A DNA stretch of 64,000 nucleotides, from assembly GCF_000380335.1 (NCBI RefSeq), contig NC_021149.1, positions 1,846,001-1,910,000 on the forward strand. Reading direction: 5' to 3'. Position numbers and translations under genes: made by a program. The stretch is from Azotobacter vinelandii CA (GTDB taxonomy: Bacteria; Pseudomonadota; Gammaproteobacteria; Pseudomonadales; Pseudomonadaceae). Below the pieces are notes generated by a model. That model was not told the origin of the DNA and searched no databases. It worked only from the letters and a program-made list of their open reading frames with translations. Below, one piece after another: positions 17,312-26,612 of this stretch. Each line of letters begins with the position of its first letter. The first letter of the stretch is position 1.

Positions 17312-19041
17312 GGGCTGGTTTCCCGGTGCTGTTGCTGTTCGTACCAGAATTTGCGCCGCAGCAATTCTCCGGGATTGTCGGGGATCTGCCGCAGCCATTG
17401 TTCCAGGGCCTGGCGGCGTTCCTCGGTGACGGGCGCGGACACGGCTCCGGCGGCCGCGGCGGGGCCCGGCGCCGTATCGCCCGCGGTCTGTCCCTCGGCC
17501 GATAGCGAGCCGGGCGTGCCCGGCTGCGCCGTCGCTTCGTCCGGGGCTGCCTCCGCTGCGGCCTGGGAGGCCGTCGTGTCCGCCCGGATATCGTTCTGCC
17601 CAGCCTGGCCGGACGGGCTGTCCCGGTTCGGCGGGGCCTGCTGCCGCTCGGCACTGCCATCGGCGTCGGGCTGACGCGCCTGCCGCTGGCGCAGCAGCGC
17701 CTCGACCAGCGCCTTGTTGTGCTGCGCCGCTTCCAGCGCCGGCTGCAGTTCCAGGGCACGCTCGTAGGCGTCCAGCGCGGCCTCCGGTTCGCCGGCCCGA
17801 GCCAGGGCGTTGCCGCTGTTGTAGTGGGCGGCGGCCCCCTGGCCCTGGGCGAAGCGCTCGGCGGCGGCGGCGTAGTCGCCGGCCTGGTAGAGGGCCAGGC
17901 CCTGCCACTGGCTGTCTTCGAAGCGCCGCGCGGCCTCGCCCGGCCGGCCGGCCTGGAGCAGGATGCGGCCCTGCTGGTCGGGGCGCAGCCACAGGTCGGT
18001 GAGCTCGAAGGCCTGGCCGGGCTGGGGCAGGACGAACAGCAGGGGCAGGGCGAGCAGCCAGCCGCGCCGGCCGGCGCAGGCGGCCAGCAGGAGCAGCGGC
18101 AGCAGCAGCCAGTGGCCCTGGTCGGCCCAGGCGTCCAGGCGTGTCGTCTGGTCGCCCTCGCGCAGCAGTCGCGGCCCCTGGAGCAGGCCCAGCCGTTGCA
18201 GGTCGCGGTCGTCCAGGCCGGCGCTCTGGTAGCGCCCGCCGAGGCTGTCGGCGAAGCGCGCGAGTCCGCCGCTGTCCAGCCGGGCGAGGAGGATCGCGCC
18301 CTGTCCGTCCTTGAGGAAGCTGCCGTCCTCCAGGGCGATGGGCGCGCCGTCAGGGCTGCCGATGCCGAGGATGGCGAGGCGCTCGCCGTCGTCGCCGAGC
18401 GCCTGGGCGATGCCCTGGCGTTCCCGTTCGTCCAGTTCGCTGCCGATCAGCAACAACTGGCCACGGCCCTGGGCACCCTGTTCGAGCAGGGCCAGGCCGC
18501 GGGCCACGGCGAGGTCGGCGCGCCGCCCGGCAACCGGCATGAGCGGCGGGGCGAGGGCGTCCAGCAGATTGCGGGTGGTTTCCAGGTCGTCGGACAGCGG
18601 CACCAGGGTGTGTGCGCTGCCGGCGTAGACGACCACCGCGGTCTGCGCCTCCTGGCGCGCCTCGAGCAGGTCGAGCAGCTTGTGCCGGGCTAGCGCCAGG
18701 CGGTTCGGGGCGACGTCGCCGGCGAGCATGCTCGGGGTCAGTTCGAGCAGTACCACCAGCGGATCGGCGCGCTTCAGGGGGCTTTGTTCGATGCGTTGCC
18801 AACTCGGCCCGAGCAGGGCCAGCAGGGCGAGCAGCCAGCCCAGCCCGAGCGCGATCCACGGCAGGCGGCTGCCGCGTCCGCTGCGCGCGCCGAGCAGGGC
18901 CTGGTGAAAGGCCGGCGGCAGCAGCAGTTCCCAGCGTCCGGCGCGCCGTTCGCGGCGCCACAGCCGCCAGAGCAGCCAGGCGAGCAGGGGCAGCAGGAGC
19001 AACCAGTCGGGGCGCAGCCAGTGCGGCCAGAGGATATTCAT
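17308..19041 (-). CDS. BatB-BatC fusion: VWA domain plus TPR protein
   Basis: A 577-residue protein with two N-terminal membrane helices, a von Willebrand A domain (about residues 92-290), another hydrophobic pair (about 320-350), then TPR units (QGAAAHYNSGNALARAG, PEAALDAYERALELQPAL) and a Gln/Ala/Pro-rich tail. It corresponds to BatB and BatC in one chain. The metal site that is normally DxSxS reads ELTPS at residues 100-104, so metal binding may be altered. It is translationally coupled to batA upstream (overlap of 4 bases) and to batD downstream. Confidence 0.85.
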   Translation of the reverse strand: MNILWPHWLRPDWLLLLPLLAWLLWRLWRRERRAGRWELLLPPAFHQALLGARSGRGSRLPWIALGLGWLLALLALLGPSWQRIEQSPLKRADPLVVLLELTPSMLAGDVAPNRLALARHKLLDLLEARQEAQTAVVVYAGSAHTLVPLSDDLETTRNLLDALAPPLMPVAGRRADLAVARGLALLEQGAQGRGQLLLIGSELDERERQGIAQALGDDGERLAILGIGSPDGAPIALEDGSFLKDGQGAILLARLDSGGLARFADSLGGRYQSAGLDDRDLQRLGLLQGPRLLREGDQTTRLDAWADQGHWLLLPLLLLAACAGRRGWLLALPLLFVLPQPGQAFELTDLWLRPDQQGRILLQAGRPGEAARRFEDSQWQGLALYQAGDYAAAAERFAQGQGAAAHYNSGNALARAGEPEAALDAYERALELQPALEAAQHNKALVEALLRQRQARQPDADGSAERQQAPPNRDSPSGQAGQNDIRADTTASQAAAEAAPDEATAQPGTPGSLSAEGQTAGDTAPGPAAAAGAVSAPVTEERRQALEQWLRQIPDNPGELLRRKFWYEQQQHRETSP

Positions 19042-20045
19042 CGGCGCGTTCCTCGCGAGCGCGCGCGCGCCGGCCAGAGGCTGCGGGCCACCAGCAGCAG
19101 GCCGAGCAATAGCGCCGTGGCCAGCGGCCAGGGATACAGCGGGCGGGCCGGGCGCGCCTGGGTCGGCGGCTGGGCGACCGGCTCCAGGCGCGCGAGGGTT
19201 TCCTCGATGGCGCGCAGTTCCTCGCTGCTGCGGGCGCGGAAGTAGCTGCCGCCGGTCTCTTCGGCGATGGCGCGCAGGGTCGGCTCGTCGAGATCCAGTC
19301 CCGGCGTCAGGCCGAGCAGGCCGGGCGGTCCGTCCTGCCGGGGATCGGCGCCGATGCCGATGGTATGGATGCGTACCCCTTCCGCGGCGGCCAGGCGGGC
19401 GGCGACCGACGGAGCGATCTCGCCGGCGGTGTTGGCGCCGTCGGTGACCAGGATCAGCACGCGGCTCTGCGCCGGACGCTGGCGCAGGCGCTTGAGGCCC
19501 AGGCCGATGGCGTCGCCGATGGCGGTGTCCTTGCCGGCGATGCCGATCGCGGCTTCCTCCAGCCAGGTGCGCACGGTCCGGCGATCGAAGGTCAGCGGCG
19601 CCTGCAGGTAGGCTTGGCTGCCGAACAGGATCAGCCCGACGCGGTCGCCCCGGCGGTCCTCGATGAATTGGCCGAGCAGGTGCTTGACCAGTTCCAGGCG
19701 GCCGATGCTCTCGCCCTGCCAGTGCATGTCGGCGTATTCCATGGAGCCGGAAACGTCTACCGCCAGCAGCAGATCGCGGCCGCTGGCGGGCAGCGGCCGG
19801 GGTTCGCCGACCCATTCGGGGCGCGCGGCGGCGCCGAGCAGCAGCAGCCAGAGCAGGACGAACGGCGCCTGTTGCCGCCAGCCCGGCAGGCGCAGGCGGG
19901 CGCGGCGGCCGCTGAGGCTTTCCAGCTCGCCGAGGAAGCTCACCCGCAGCGCCGTCTCGCCGCTGTCGGCCGGCGGCAGCACGAGGCGCAGCAGCCAGGG
20001 CAGCGGGGCGAGCAGGAAGACCCAGGGCCAGGCGAATTCAAACAT
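19038..20045 (-). CDS. batA: BatA-like VWA membrane protein
   Basis: A 335-residue membrane protein with an N-terminal aerotolerance-type double helix (WPWVFLLAPLPWLLRLVL) and a von Willebrand A domain. The domain has an intact MIDAS motif DVSGS at residues 97-101 and VTDGANTAG later. A C-terminal membrane helix ends in an Arg-rich tail. The VWA domain should bind a divalent metal and a partner in the periplasm or membrane. MoxR-type ATPases are believed to remodel such VWA partners. Its start lies inside the end of the DUF4381 gene, with an 8-base overlap. Confidence 0.9.
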   Translation of the reverse strand: MFEFAWPWVFLLAPLPWLLRLVLPPADSGETALRVSFLGELESLSGRRARLRLPGWRQQAPFVLLWLLLLGAAARPEWVGEPRPLPASGRDLLLAVDVSGSMEYADMHWQGESIGRLELVKHLLGQFIEDRRGDRVGLILFGSQAYLQAPLTFDRRTVRTWLEEAAIGIAGKDTAIGDAIGLGLKRLRQRPAQSRVLILVTDGANTAGEIAPSVAARLAAAEGVRIHTIGIGADPRQDGPPGLLGLTPGLDLDEPTLRAIAEETGGSYFRARSSEELRAIEETLARLEPVAQPPTQARPARPLYPWPLATALLLGLLLVARSLWPARARSRGTRR

Positions 20046-20538
20046 GCCGGCGGATCCAGATTTCCACGGCCTGGTAGAGCCCGTCGATGGCCTTGTCGTC
20101 GAGCCGGCACTCGGCGCGGTAGCCGCCCTCCACCAGGATCATCCAGCGGGTCAGGCCGGCGGCCGGGCAGCGGCTGTCGAGATAGGCCAGCCAGGCGCGG
20201 CCGCTCAGGGTGTGGCTGTGGCTGTCCGGGTAGTGGGCGCGGCAGAGGCGCTTGAGCAGCGCGTTGAGCTGCTGCAGCCAGGGGCCGGCGGGCATGCCGT
20301 AGGGCTTGTTCAACTGCGCCAGTTCCTCCAGGGCGGCGATGCGCAGCGGATCGAGGATCTTTTGCGGCGCCGCCGCCGGTTCCACGCCAGGTAGCCGCGG
20401 GCGCCGCCACTGCAGCCAGCAGAAGACGGCGAGCGAGGCGAGGGCGACCAGCGCCAGCAGCCACCAGCCGGGGGCCGGCGGCCACCAGGGAACGGCCGGC
20501 GGGGGAATCGGTGGCAGCAACTGGTCGAGCGGGTTCAT
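20038..20538 (-). CDS. DUF4381 family membrane protein of the moxR/bat operon
   Basis: A 166-residue protein with a proline-rich N terminus (LLPPIPPPAVPWWPPAPGWW), one membrane helix (LLALVALASLAVFCWLQW) and a soluble helical C-terminal part. DUF4381 genes typically sit between the DUF58 and batA genes, exactly as here. No enzymatic motif is seen. It overlaps both neighbours by a few bases, so it is part of one coupled operon. Confidence 0.85.
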   Translation of the reverse strand: MNPLDQLLPPIPPPAVPWWPPAPGWWLLALVALASLAVFCWLQWRRPRLPGVEPAAAPQKILDPLRIAALEELAQLNKPYGMPAGPWLQQLNALLKRLCRAHYPDSHSHTLSGRAWLAYLDSRCPAAGLTRWMILVEGGYRAECRLDDKAIDGLYQAVEIWIRRHV

Positions 20539-21473
20539 GGCCGCCATACCGGTCGCGGCTGCAGGCGCTCGCGCAACTGCTCGATCAGTTCGAACTGCGT
20601 GCTGAGCGGCAGCAGCAGACTGCCGAGGCGTTCGGCGAGGCGTTCCCAGCGCGCCTGGCGCGCCTGGCCGAGGCTTCGGTAGGCCTGGCGCAGCCCGCTG
20701 TCGTGGGTGTCCAGCTCCAGTTGCGCGCCGTCCTGGGAAAAGCGCAGCAGGCCGGCGGCGGGCAGGGCGTGATCGAGGGGGTCGGAGAGCGGCAGCAGCA
20801 GCAGTTCGCTGTGCCGGCCGAGCAGCAGCAACTGGCGCTCGGCGGTATCCGACAGCGCCCGCTCGTCGCACAGCACCACCACCAGGCTGCCCGGGCGCAG
20901 CACCTCGCGGGTGCGGCGCAGGGCCTGGCCGAAGCTGTCCGGCTCGTCCGGCAGTTCGCCGTGCAGGGCGTGGTTGGCGCGCACCAGGCGGTTGAGCAGT
21001 TGCAGCAGGCTCTGCTTGCTGCGCCGCGGCTTGATCTCGTGGGGCGCGCTGCTGCCGAACACCAGCCCGCCGACCCGGTCGTTGTGTTCCAGGGCGGCCC
21101 AGCCGATCAGCGCCGCGGCCTGGGCGGCGAGTACCGACTTGAACAGCCGCGAGGAGCCGAAGAACAGTTGCCGGCTCTGCTCGGCGAGGATGAAGATCGG
21201 CCGCTCGCGCTCTTCGTGGAACAGCTTGGTGTGCGGTTCCAGGGTGCGCGCGGTGACCCGCCAGTCGATGTTGCGCACGTCGTCGCCGGCCTGGTAGACG
21301 CGCACCTGGTCGAAGTCCACGCCGCGCCCGCGCAGCCGCGAGTGGTGCGCGCCGAGCAGCGCGCTGCGGCGTGCCGCGCTGGAGAACAGTTGCAGCTCGC
21401 GCGCCCGGTGGCGGATCTCGATCAACTCGCCCAGACCCACCCGGATGCCGTCCGCCACCGCCAGCGTGTGCAT
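20535..21473 (-). CDS. DUF58 domain protein
   Basis: A 312-residue soluble DUF58 protein. The hallmark block is seen around residues 45-75 (GRGVDFDQVRVYQAGDDVRNIDWRVTARTLEP), followed by a VWA-like C-terminal half. DUF58 proteins accompany MoxR ATPases and are presumed partners or substrates; the role is not biochemically settled. Its ATG directly follows the moxR stop codon with no intervening base. Confidence 0.9.
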   Translation of the reverse strand: MHTLAVADGIRVGLGELIEIRHRARELQLFSSAARRSALLGAHHSRLRGRGVDFDQVRVYQAGDDVRNIDWRVTARTLEPHTKLFHEERERPIFILAEQSRQLFFGSSRLFKSVLAAQAAALIGWAALEHNDRVGGLVFGSSAPHEIKPRRSKQSLLQLLNRLVRANHALHGELPDEPDSFGQALRRTREVLRPGSLVVVLCDERALSDTAERQLLLLGRHSELLLLPLSDPLDHALPAAGLLRFSQDGAQLELDTHDSGLRQAYRSLGQARQARWERLAERLGSLLLPLSTQFELIEQLRERLQPRPVWRP

Positions 21474-22433
<960 letters not shown>

Positions 22434-22547
22434 CTCTGACTTCCGCAACGAAATGATCGCAGGCTGCCGTGGGACAGCGGGCGCCAACTTTAAAGCAAAA
22501 CGGGGCGCCGTGCTGCCGTACTGATGGCCCGTCGGTCCGGCGGCGGT

Positions 22548-23837
22548 TCAGTGTCCGTCCCGGCGGGCCCGGATCGCCGCGATCAGGCGTTCGCTCAGTG
22601 CCGGATAGTCGTGGTCGTAATGGTGCCCGCCCGGCAGCGCGAGCTTTTCGCCCGGACTCTGCGGCTGGGTGCAGCCGCTTTCCGCGGCCTCCTCGGTGCC
22701 GTAGACGCAGAGGACCTTGGCCGCCGGCAGACGGGCCATTTCCGGGGCGGTCGGGGCGTCCTGGCCCGCCGCGCCGAGCCAGCCCTGGACCTGGATCTCG
22801 AAGCTGCCGCTGCGCGCCAGGGCGAGCAGGAGCAGGCTGTCGACCGAGGCCTGGTCGGAGGCGTCGAGACGATTGTAGATGGCCGGCAGCACATCGGCGC
22901 CGAACGAGAAGCCGATCAGCGCGAAGCGCCTGGCGCCCCAGCGTTCGCGATAGGTGCGCAGAATCCGGGCGAGGTCGGCGGCGGCCTGTTCGGGCGACTT
23001 GCGGTTCCAGAAATAGCGCAGGCAGTCGACGCCGACCACCGGATAGCCGCGCTTGGCCAGCTCGGCGGCGACGTCGCGGTCGAGATCGCGCCAGCCGCCG
23101 TCGCCCGAGTAGAAGATCGCCACCGTGTCGCCCGCCCCGGCAGCCGGCGCTCCGGTGGCCGGCACTCCGGTGGCCGGCACTTCGACCAGCGGCAGCGGAT
23201 CGGCGCGCCCTTCCAGCAGGCGGCCGAGGTTGTCCAGCAGGAGGCGCCGGACGGGCGTGCCGTAGTCGGCGATCTGCGTGTCGGCATTGGCCTGGGCGCG
23301 GGCGAAGCGGGCGCTGGCGTCGTCCGGGTTGTCGTTCCAGATCGCATGCCAGCGGCCGTGCGGCGCCTCCGGCGGCAGGGCCTCGGGACAGGCGGCTTGG
23401 TCGAGGCGGAAACCGATCGACAGCGCCTGCGCCCGGTCGTCGCTCTGCGCAGCGAGCCAGCGCCAGGCCAGTTGGGCGCCGGGGCCGTCGCCGGCGACCA
23501 GGTCGGCCGGTCCGCCGAGCTGCGCCAGGGCTTCGTCGAGCCGCCGCAACTGGCGTCGGCAGTCGGCTCCGTCCTGGTCCAGGACGGCCAGCCGGGCGGC
23601 GTGGGCGCCGGCCATTTCGAGCAGGCGCTCGGGCCGCGGGCGGGCTTCGGCGGACAGCAGCAGAATCACCCGCTGGCGTACCGGGCCGCCGGGCTCGACC
23701 AGTTGCAGCGGGCTGCCGTCGGCCAGGCTGCGCTGTTCCTGGCTCGGCGCCGGCTGGCGGAGCAGGAGCCAGGCGACGCCGGCGGCGATCGGCGGGAGGG
23801 CGGCGAGCAGGAGGAGGAGGGCGGAGCGTCGGCGCAT
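22548..23837 (-). CDS. AcvB/VirJ family serine hydrolase
   Basis: A 429-residue exported protein: N-terminal signal or anchor (RRSALLLLLAALPPIAAGVAWLLL), a divergent first half, and an alpha/beta-hydrolase half with the nucleophile motif GFSFGA and a late GGHHYDHDY histidine. AcvB/AtvA of Agrobacterium and Rhizobium is encoded beside the lysyl-PG synthase and is reported to cleave lysyl-phosphatidylglycerol. The same pairing occurs here: the mprF stop overlaps this ATG in TGATG. A Gly/Ala/Pro/Val-rich linker with two copies of PATG joins the two halves. Confidence 0.85.
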   Translation of the reverse strand: MRRRSALLLLLAALPPIAAGVAWLLLRQPAPSQEQRSLADGSPLQLVEPGGPVRQRVILLLSAEARPRPERLLEMAGAHAARLAVLDQDGADCRRQLRRLDEALAQLGGPADLVAGDGPGAQLAWRWLAAQSDDRAQALSIGFRLDQAACPEALPPEAPHGRWHAIWNDNPDDASARFARAQANADTQIADYGTPVRRLLLDNLGRLLEGRADPLPLVEVPATGVPATGAPAAGAGDTVAIFYSGDGGWRDLDRDVAAELAKRGYPVVGVDCLRYFWNRKSPEQAAADLARILRTYRERWGARRFALIGFSFGADVLPAIYNRLDASDQASVDSLLLLALARSGSFEIQVQGWLGAAGQDAPTAPEMARLPAAKVLCVYGTEEAAESGCTQPQSPGEKLALPGGHHYDHDYPALSERLIAAIRARRDGH

Positions 23838-26467
23838 CAGCGTTTCACCAGTCCGGAAAGGCCGCCGGCGATCAGCGCGGCGGTGTCGGCCAGGGCCAGC
23901 AGCGGATCGATGCCGGCGGGCACCGCGAGATAGCGCGGCTCCCACTGCGGATCGAATTTCTCCTTGAAGCGGCGCAGGCCCTGGAAGTTGTAGAAGTATT
24001 CGGAATTCTCGAACAGCAGCGCGCCGAGGCGTTGCGGCAGCGGCGCGCCGCGCCGCGGCAGCATGCCGGAGAGCGGCACCATGCCGAGGCTGAAGAAGTC
24101 GCCGCCGCGCTCTTTGAAATGCAGCAGGATGCCGAGGATGAGGAATTCCATGGTCAGCTTCGGTGCGTCCGGATGCACGCGCATCAGGTCGAGGCCGGCG
24201 ATTTCCGGGCTGTCGGTTTCCAGCAGGTTGGCGAAGGCCACCGGGCGACCCTGATGGTGCGCCACCACGATGCGGAAATACTGCAGGTAGTCCGGGCTGA
24301 AGCGACCGAGGGAGAAACCCTTCTCGCGGCCGGTCTTGCCGGCCAGCCAGGCCCTGGAGACCTCCTCCAGCTCGGCCAGCGGCGCCTGGCCGCGCTCGTG
24401 GAACACCAGGTCGAGGCCGTCGCGCCGGCAGCGGTTCCAGGTGTAGCGCAGGTCCTTCATGTGCTTGCCGGGGTTGTCGAGGTCGAAGCGGCGAAGGTCG
24501 ACCTTCGCCTCTTCGCCCAGCTTGATGGCGATCAGGCCGATATCCATGTAGTGCGGCAGGTTCTCGGCGCGCACCTGGTAGAACACCGGTCGCCGGTAGT
24601 GCAGGTCGCACAGGTCGCGGAACTGCCAGATCAGTTCGGCGCGCTGCTGCGGCGTGCCCACCGGGTCGAACAGCGCCACCATGCTGTGCCCGCGCCGGGC
24701 GTACATGAGGAAGGCGTCGCGCTCGCGGTCGAACAGCAGTGCCTTGTCGCCGGACAGCGCCAGCGCGCCCTCCGGCTGCTGCGAGGCGCGGACCGCGGCG
24801 AAGGCCCGTTCGAGGTCCGCGGGGCCGGGCAGGTTCTGTGGCGGCGGCGGGCTGCGCAGCAGCCAGACGAGGCCGACCACCAGCAGCGTCAGGCTGCTGC
24901 CCAGCAGGGCGCGCAGACCGCGGGGGGCGTTGCCGTCCAGCTCGAACTGCCACCACAGGGTGTGGCTGTAGGGCAGGTCCTGGTAGACGAACAGCAGCAG
25001 CCAGGTGCTGGCCACCAGCACGCCGAGGGTCGCCAGCATGATCGGCGGCGAGCCGGGCAGTTCGAGCAGCCGGCTGGGGCGGTAGAAGGCCTTGCGGAAC
25101 AGCGCCAGCAGCGCCGCGATGCCGATCAGCACGCTGGCCTCCTCCCAGTCGAAGCCCTTGAGCAACGAGAGTAGGGCGGCGGCCAGCAGCAGCACCAGGG
25201 TCAGCGCCCAGGCCGCCGAGAGATGCCGGCGCAGGCCCTGGGCGAGCAGCAGGCAGACCACGCCGATCAGGCTGGAGCCCAGGTGCGAGAGTTCGATCAG
25301 TTGCAGGGGCACCAGGTAGTTCAGCGGCTCCAGGCGCTCGTCGAGGCTCGGCGTGGCGCCGGAGAACAGCAGCACGATGCCGGCGATGAACACCTGCAGG
25401 GCCAGCACCGGCGCGGCCAGGCCGGAGACCAGGCGCAGGCCGGCGCGGGTCAGCCGGCGGGCTTCGTTGCCGAGCAGCAGCAGGCAGGCCAGCAGCAGCG
25501 GCAAGCCCGTGTAGATCAGCCGGTAGAGCAGCAGCGCGGCGGCCAGCGGCGCCGTGCCGAGGCTCTGGCCGAAGGCGGCGAGCAGCACCGCCTCGAACAC
25601 GCCGATGCCGCCCGGCACATGGCTGAGCACGCCGGCGGCCAGCGCCACCAGGTAGACCAGCAGGAAGCTGCCGAAGGACGGTCCCTCCGGCAGCAGGACA
25701 TGGAGCACGAAGGCGGCGGCCACCACATCGGCGCAGGCGATCAGCAACTGCAGCAGGGTCAGGCGCGCCGCGGGCAGGCCCAGGCTGTAGGGACCGAAGC
25801 TGGCGCGGATGACCTGCGGGTTCCGTTCGTCCGGCGTGGCGTGGCGCCAGAGGAACAGCGCCAGCGCCGCGTAGCCGGACAACACGGCCACCGCCAGGGT
25901 CGCCAGGGAGCCAGCGGCCAGATGCAGGGCGCGGCTCGCCTGCGGCAGGTCGAGCAGCGCGGCGCCGGCGGCCAGCAGCGGCAGCGCGCAGCCCAGCGAC
26001 AGGCTGGCGAACAGGCTGATCCTGGCGATCTCCGCAGCGGCCACGCCCTGCTGGCCGTATAGCCGGTAGCGCACGGCGCCGCCGGTGAGCAGCGAGAGGC
26101 CGGTGGCGTTGCCGATGGCGAAGGCGCAGAAGCCGCCGAGCAGCAGGCTGGGAGGCGGCAGACGCACGCCGGCGTAGCGGCAGGCCGACCATTCGTAGCC
26201 GAGCAGGGCGACGAAGCCGGCCGCCGTGGCCAGCAGGGCCAGCGCCAGGTCGGTGCCCGGTATGGCGAGCAGGGCTTCGTGCAGATGCTGGGGATTCAGG
26301 CTGTCGAGCAGGCGGCGACAGGCGATCAGCGCCAGGCCGAAGACCAGCAGGGTGAACAGCGAGGCCAGGACGGTGCGGTATTCGCCGAGGGGGCGGAGCC
26401 GGTGCGCGAGGGCTTGCAGCGCCTTGATGCAGACAGAGACGGCCGATCGTTTGCTCAGGGTATCCAT
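23837..26467 (-). CDS. mprF: Bifunctional lysyl-phosphatidylglycerol synthase/flippase
   Basis: An 876-residue inner-membrane protein of the MprF family. The first ~540 residues hold about 14 hydrophobic segments (the flippase part), including FSHVPGGIGVFE-like text (LSHVPGGIGVFEAVLLAAFG). The C-terminal domain is the DUF2156/LPG-synthase aminoacyl-transferase, ending in EKFDPQWEPRYLAVP. It transfers lysine (or alanine) from aminoacyl-tRNA to phosphatidylglycerol and moves the product to the outer leaflet, which lowers the negative charge of the membrane. It forms an operon with the AcvB-type hydrolase. Confidence 0.93.
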   Translation of the reverse strand: MDTLSKRSAVSVCIKALQALAHRLRPLGEYRTVLASLFTLLVFGLALIACRRLLDSLNPQHLHEALLAIPGTDLALALLATAAGFVALLGYEWSACRYAGVRLPPPSLLLGGFCAFAIGNATGLSLLTGGAVRYRLYGQQGVAAAEIARISLFASLSLGCALPLLAAGAALLDLPQASRALHLAAGSLATLAVAVLSGYAALALFLWRHATPDERNPQVIRASFGPYSLGLPAARLTLLQLLIACADVVAAAFVLHVLLPEGPSFGSFLLVYLVALAAGVLSHVPGGIGVFEAVLLAAFGQSLGTAPLAAALLLYRLIYTGLPLLLACLLLLGNEARRLTRAGLRLVSGLAAPVLALQVFIAGIVLLFSGATPSLDERLEPLNYLVPLQLIELSHLGSSLIGVVCLLLAQGLRRHLSAAWALTLVLLLAAALLSLLKGFDWEEASVLIGIAALLALFRKAFYRPSRLLELPGSPPIMLATLGVLVASTWLLLFVYQDLPYSHTLWWQFELDGNAPRGLRALLGSSLTLLVVGLVWLLRSPPPPQNLPGPADLERAFAAVRASQQPEGALALSGDKALLFDRERDAFLMYARRGHSMVALFDPVGTPQQRAELIWQFRDLCDLHYRRPVFYQVRAENLPHYMDIGLIAIKLGEEAKVDLRRFDLDNPGKHMKDLRYTWNRCRRDGLDLVFHERGQAPLAELEEVSRAWLAGKTGREKGFSLGRFSPDYLQYFRIVVAHHQGRPVAFANLLETDSPEIAGLDLMRVHPDAPKLTMEFLILGILLHFKERGGDFFSLGMVPLSGMLPRRGAPLPQRLGALLFENSEYFYNFQGLRRFKEKFDPQWEPRYLAVPAGIDPLLALADTAALIAGGLSGLVKR

Positions 26468-26612
26468 GGGGCGTTTCCAGCTCCGGGGCTGCGTTTGCGG
26501 GGCTTGGGGAAGGATGGTGACAGGCGCTCCGGGCCGTGCTCCGGCATGGGGCAGGCATGGATGGGCCAGGGGCCGCCTATGCTACATCCAGGGGCACTTC
26601 GGGAGCACGACC

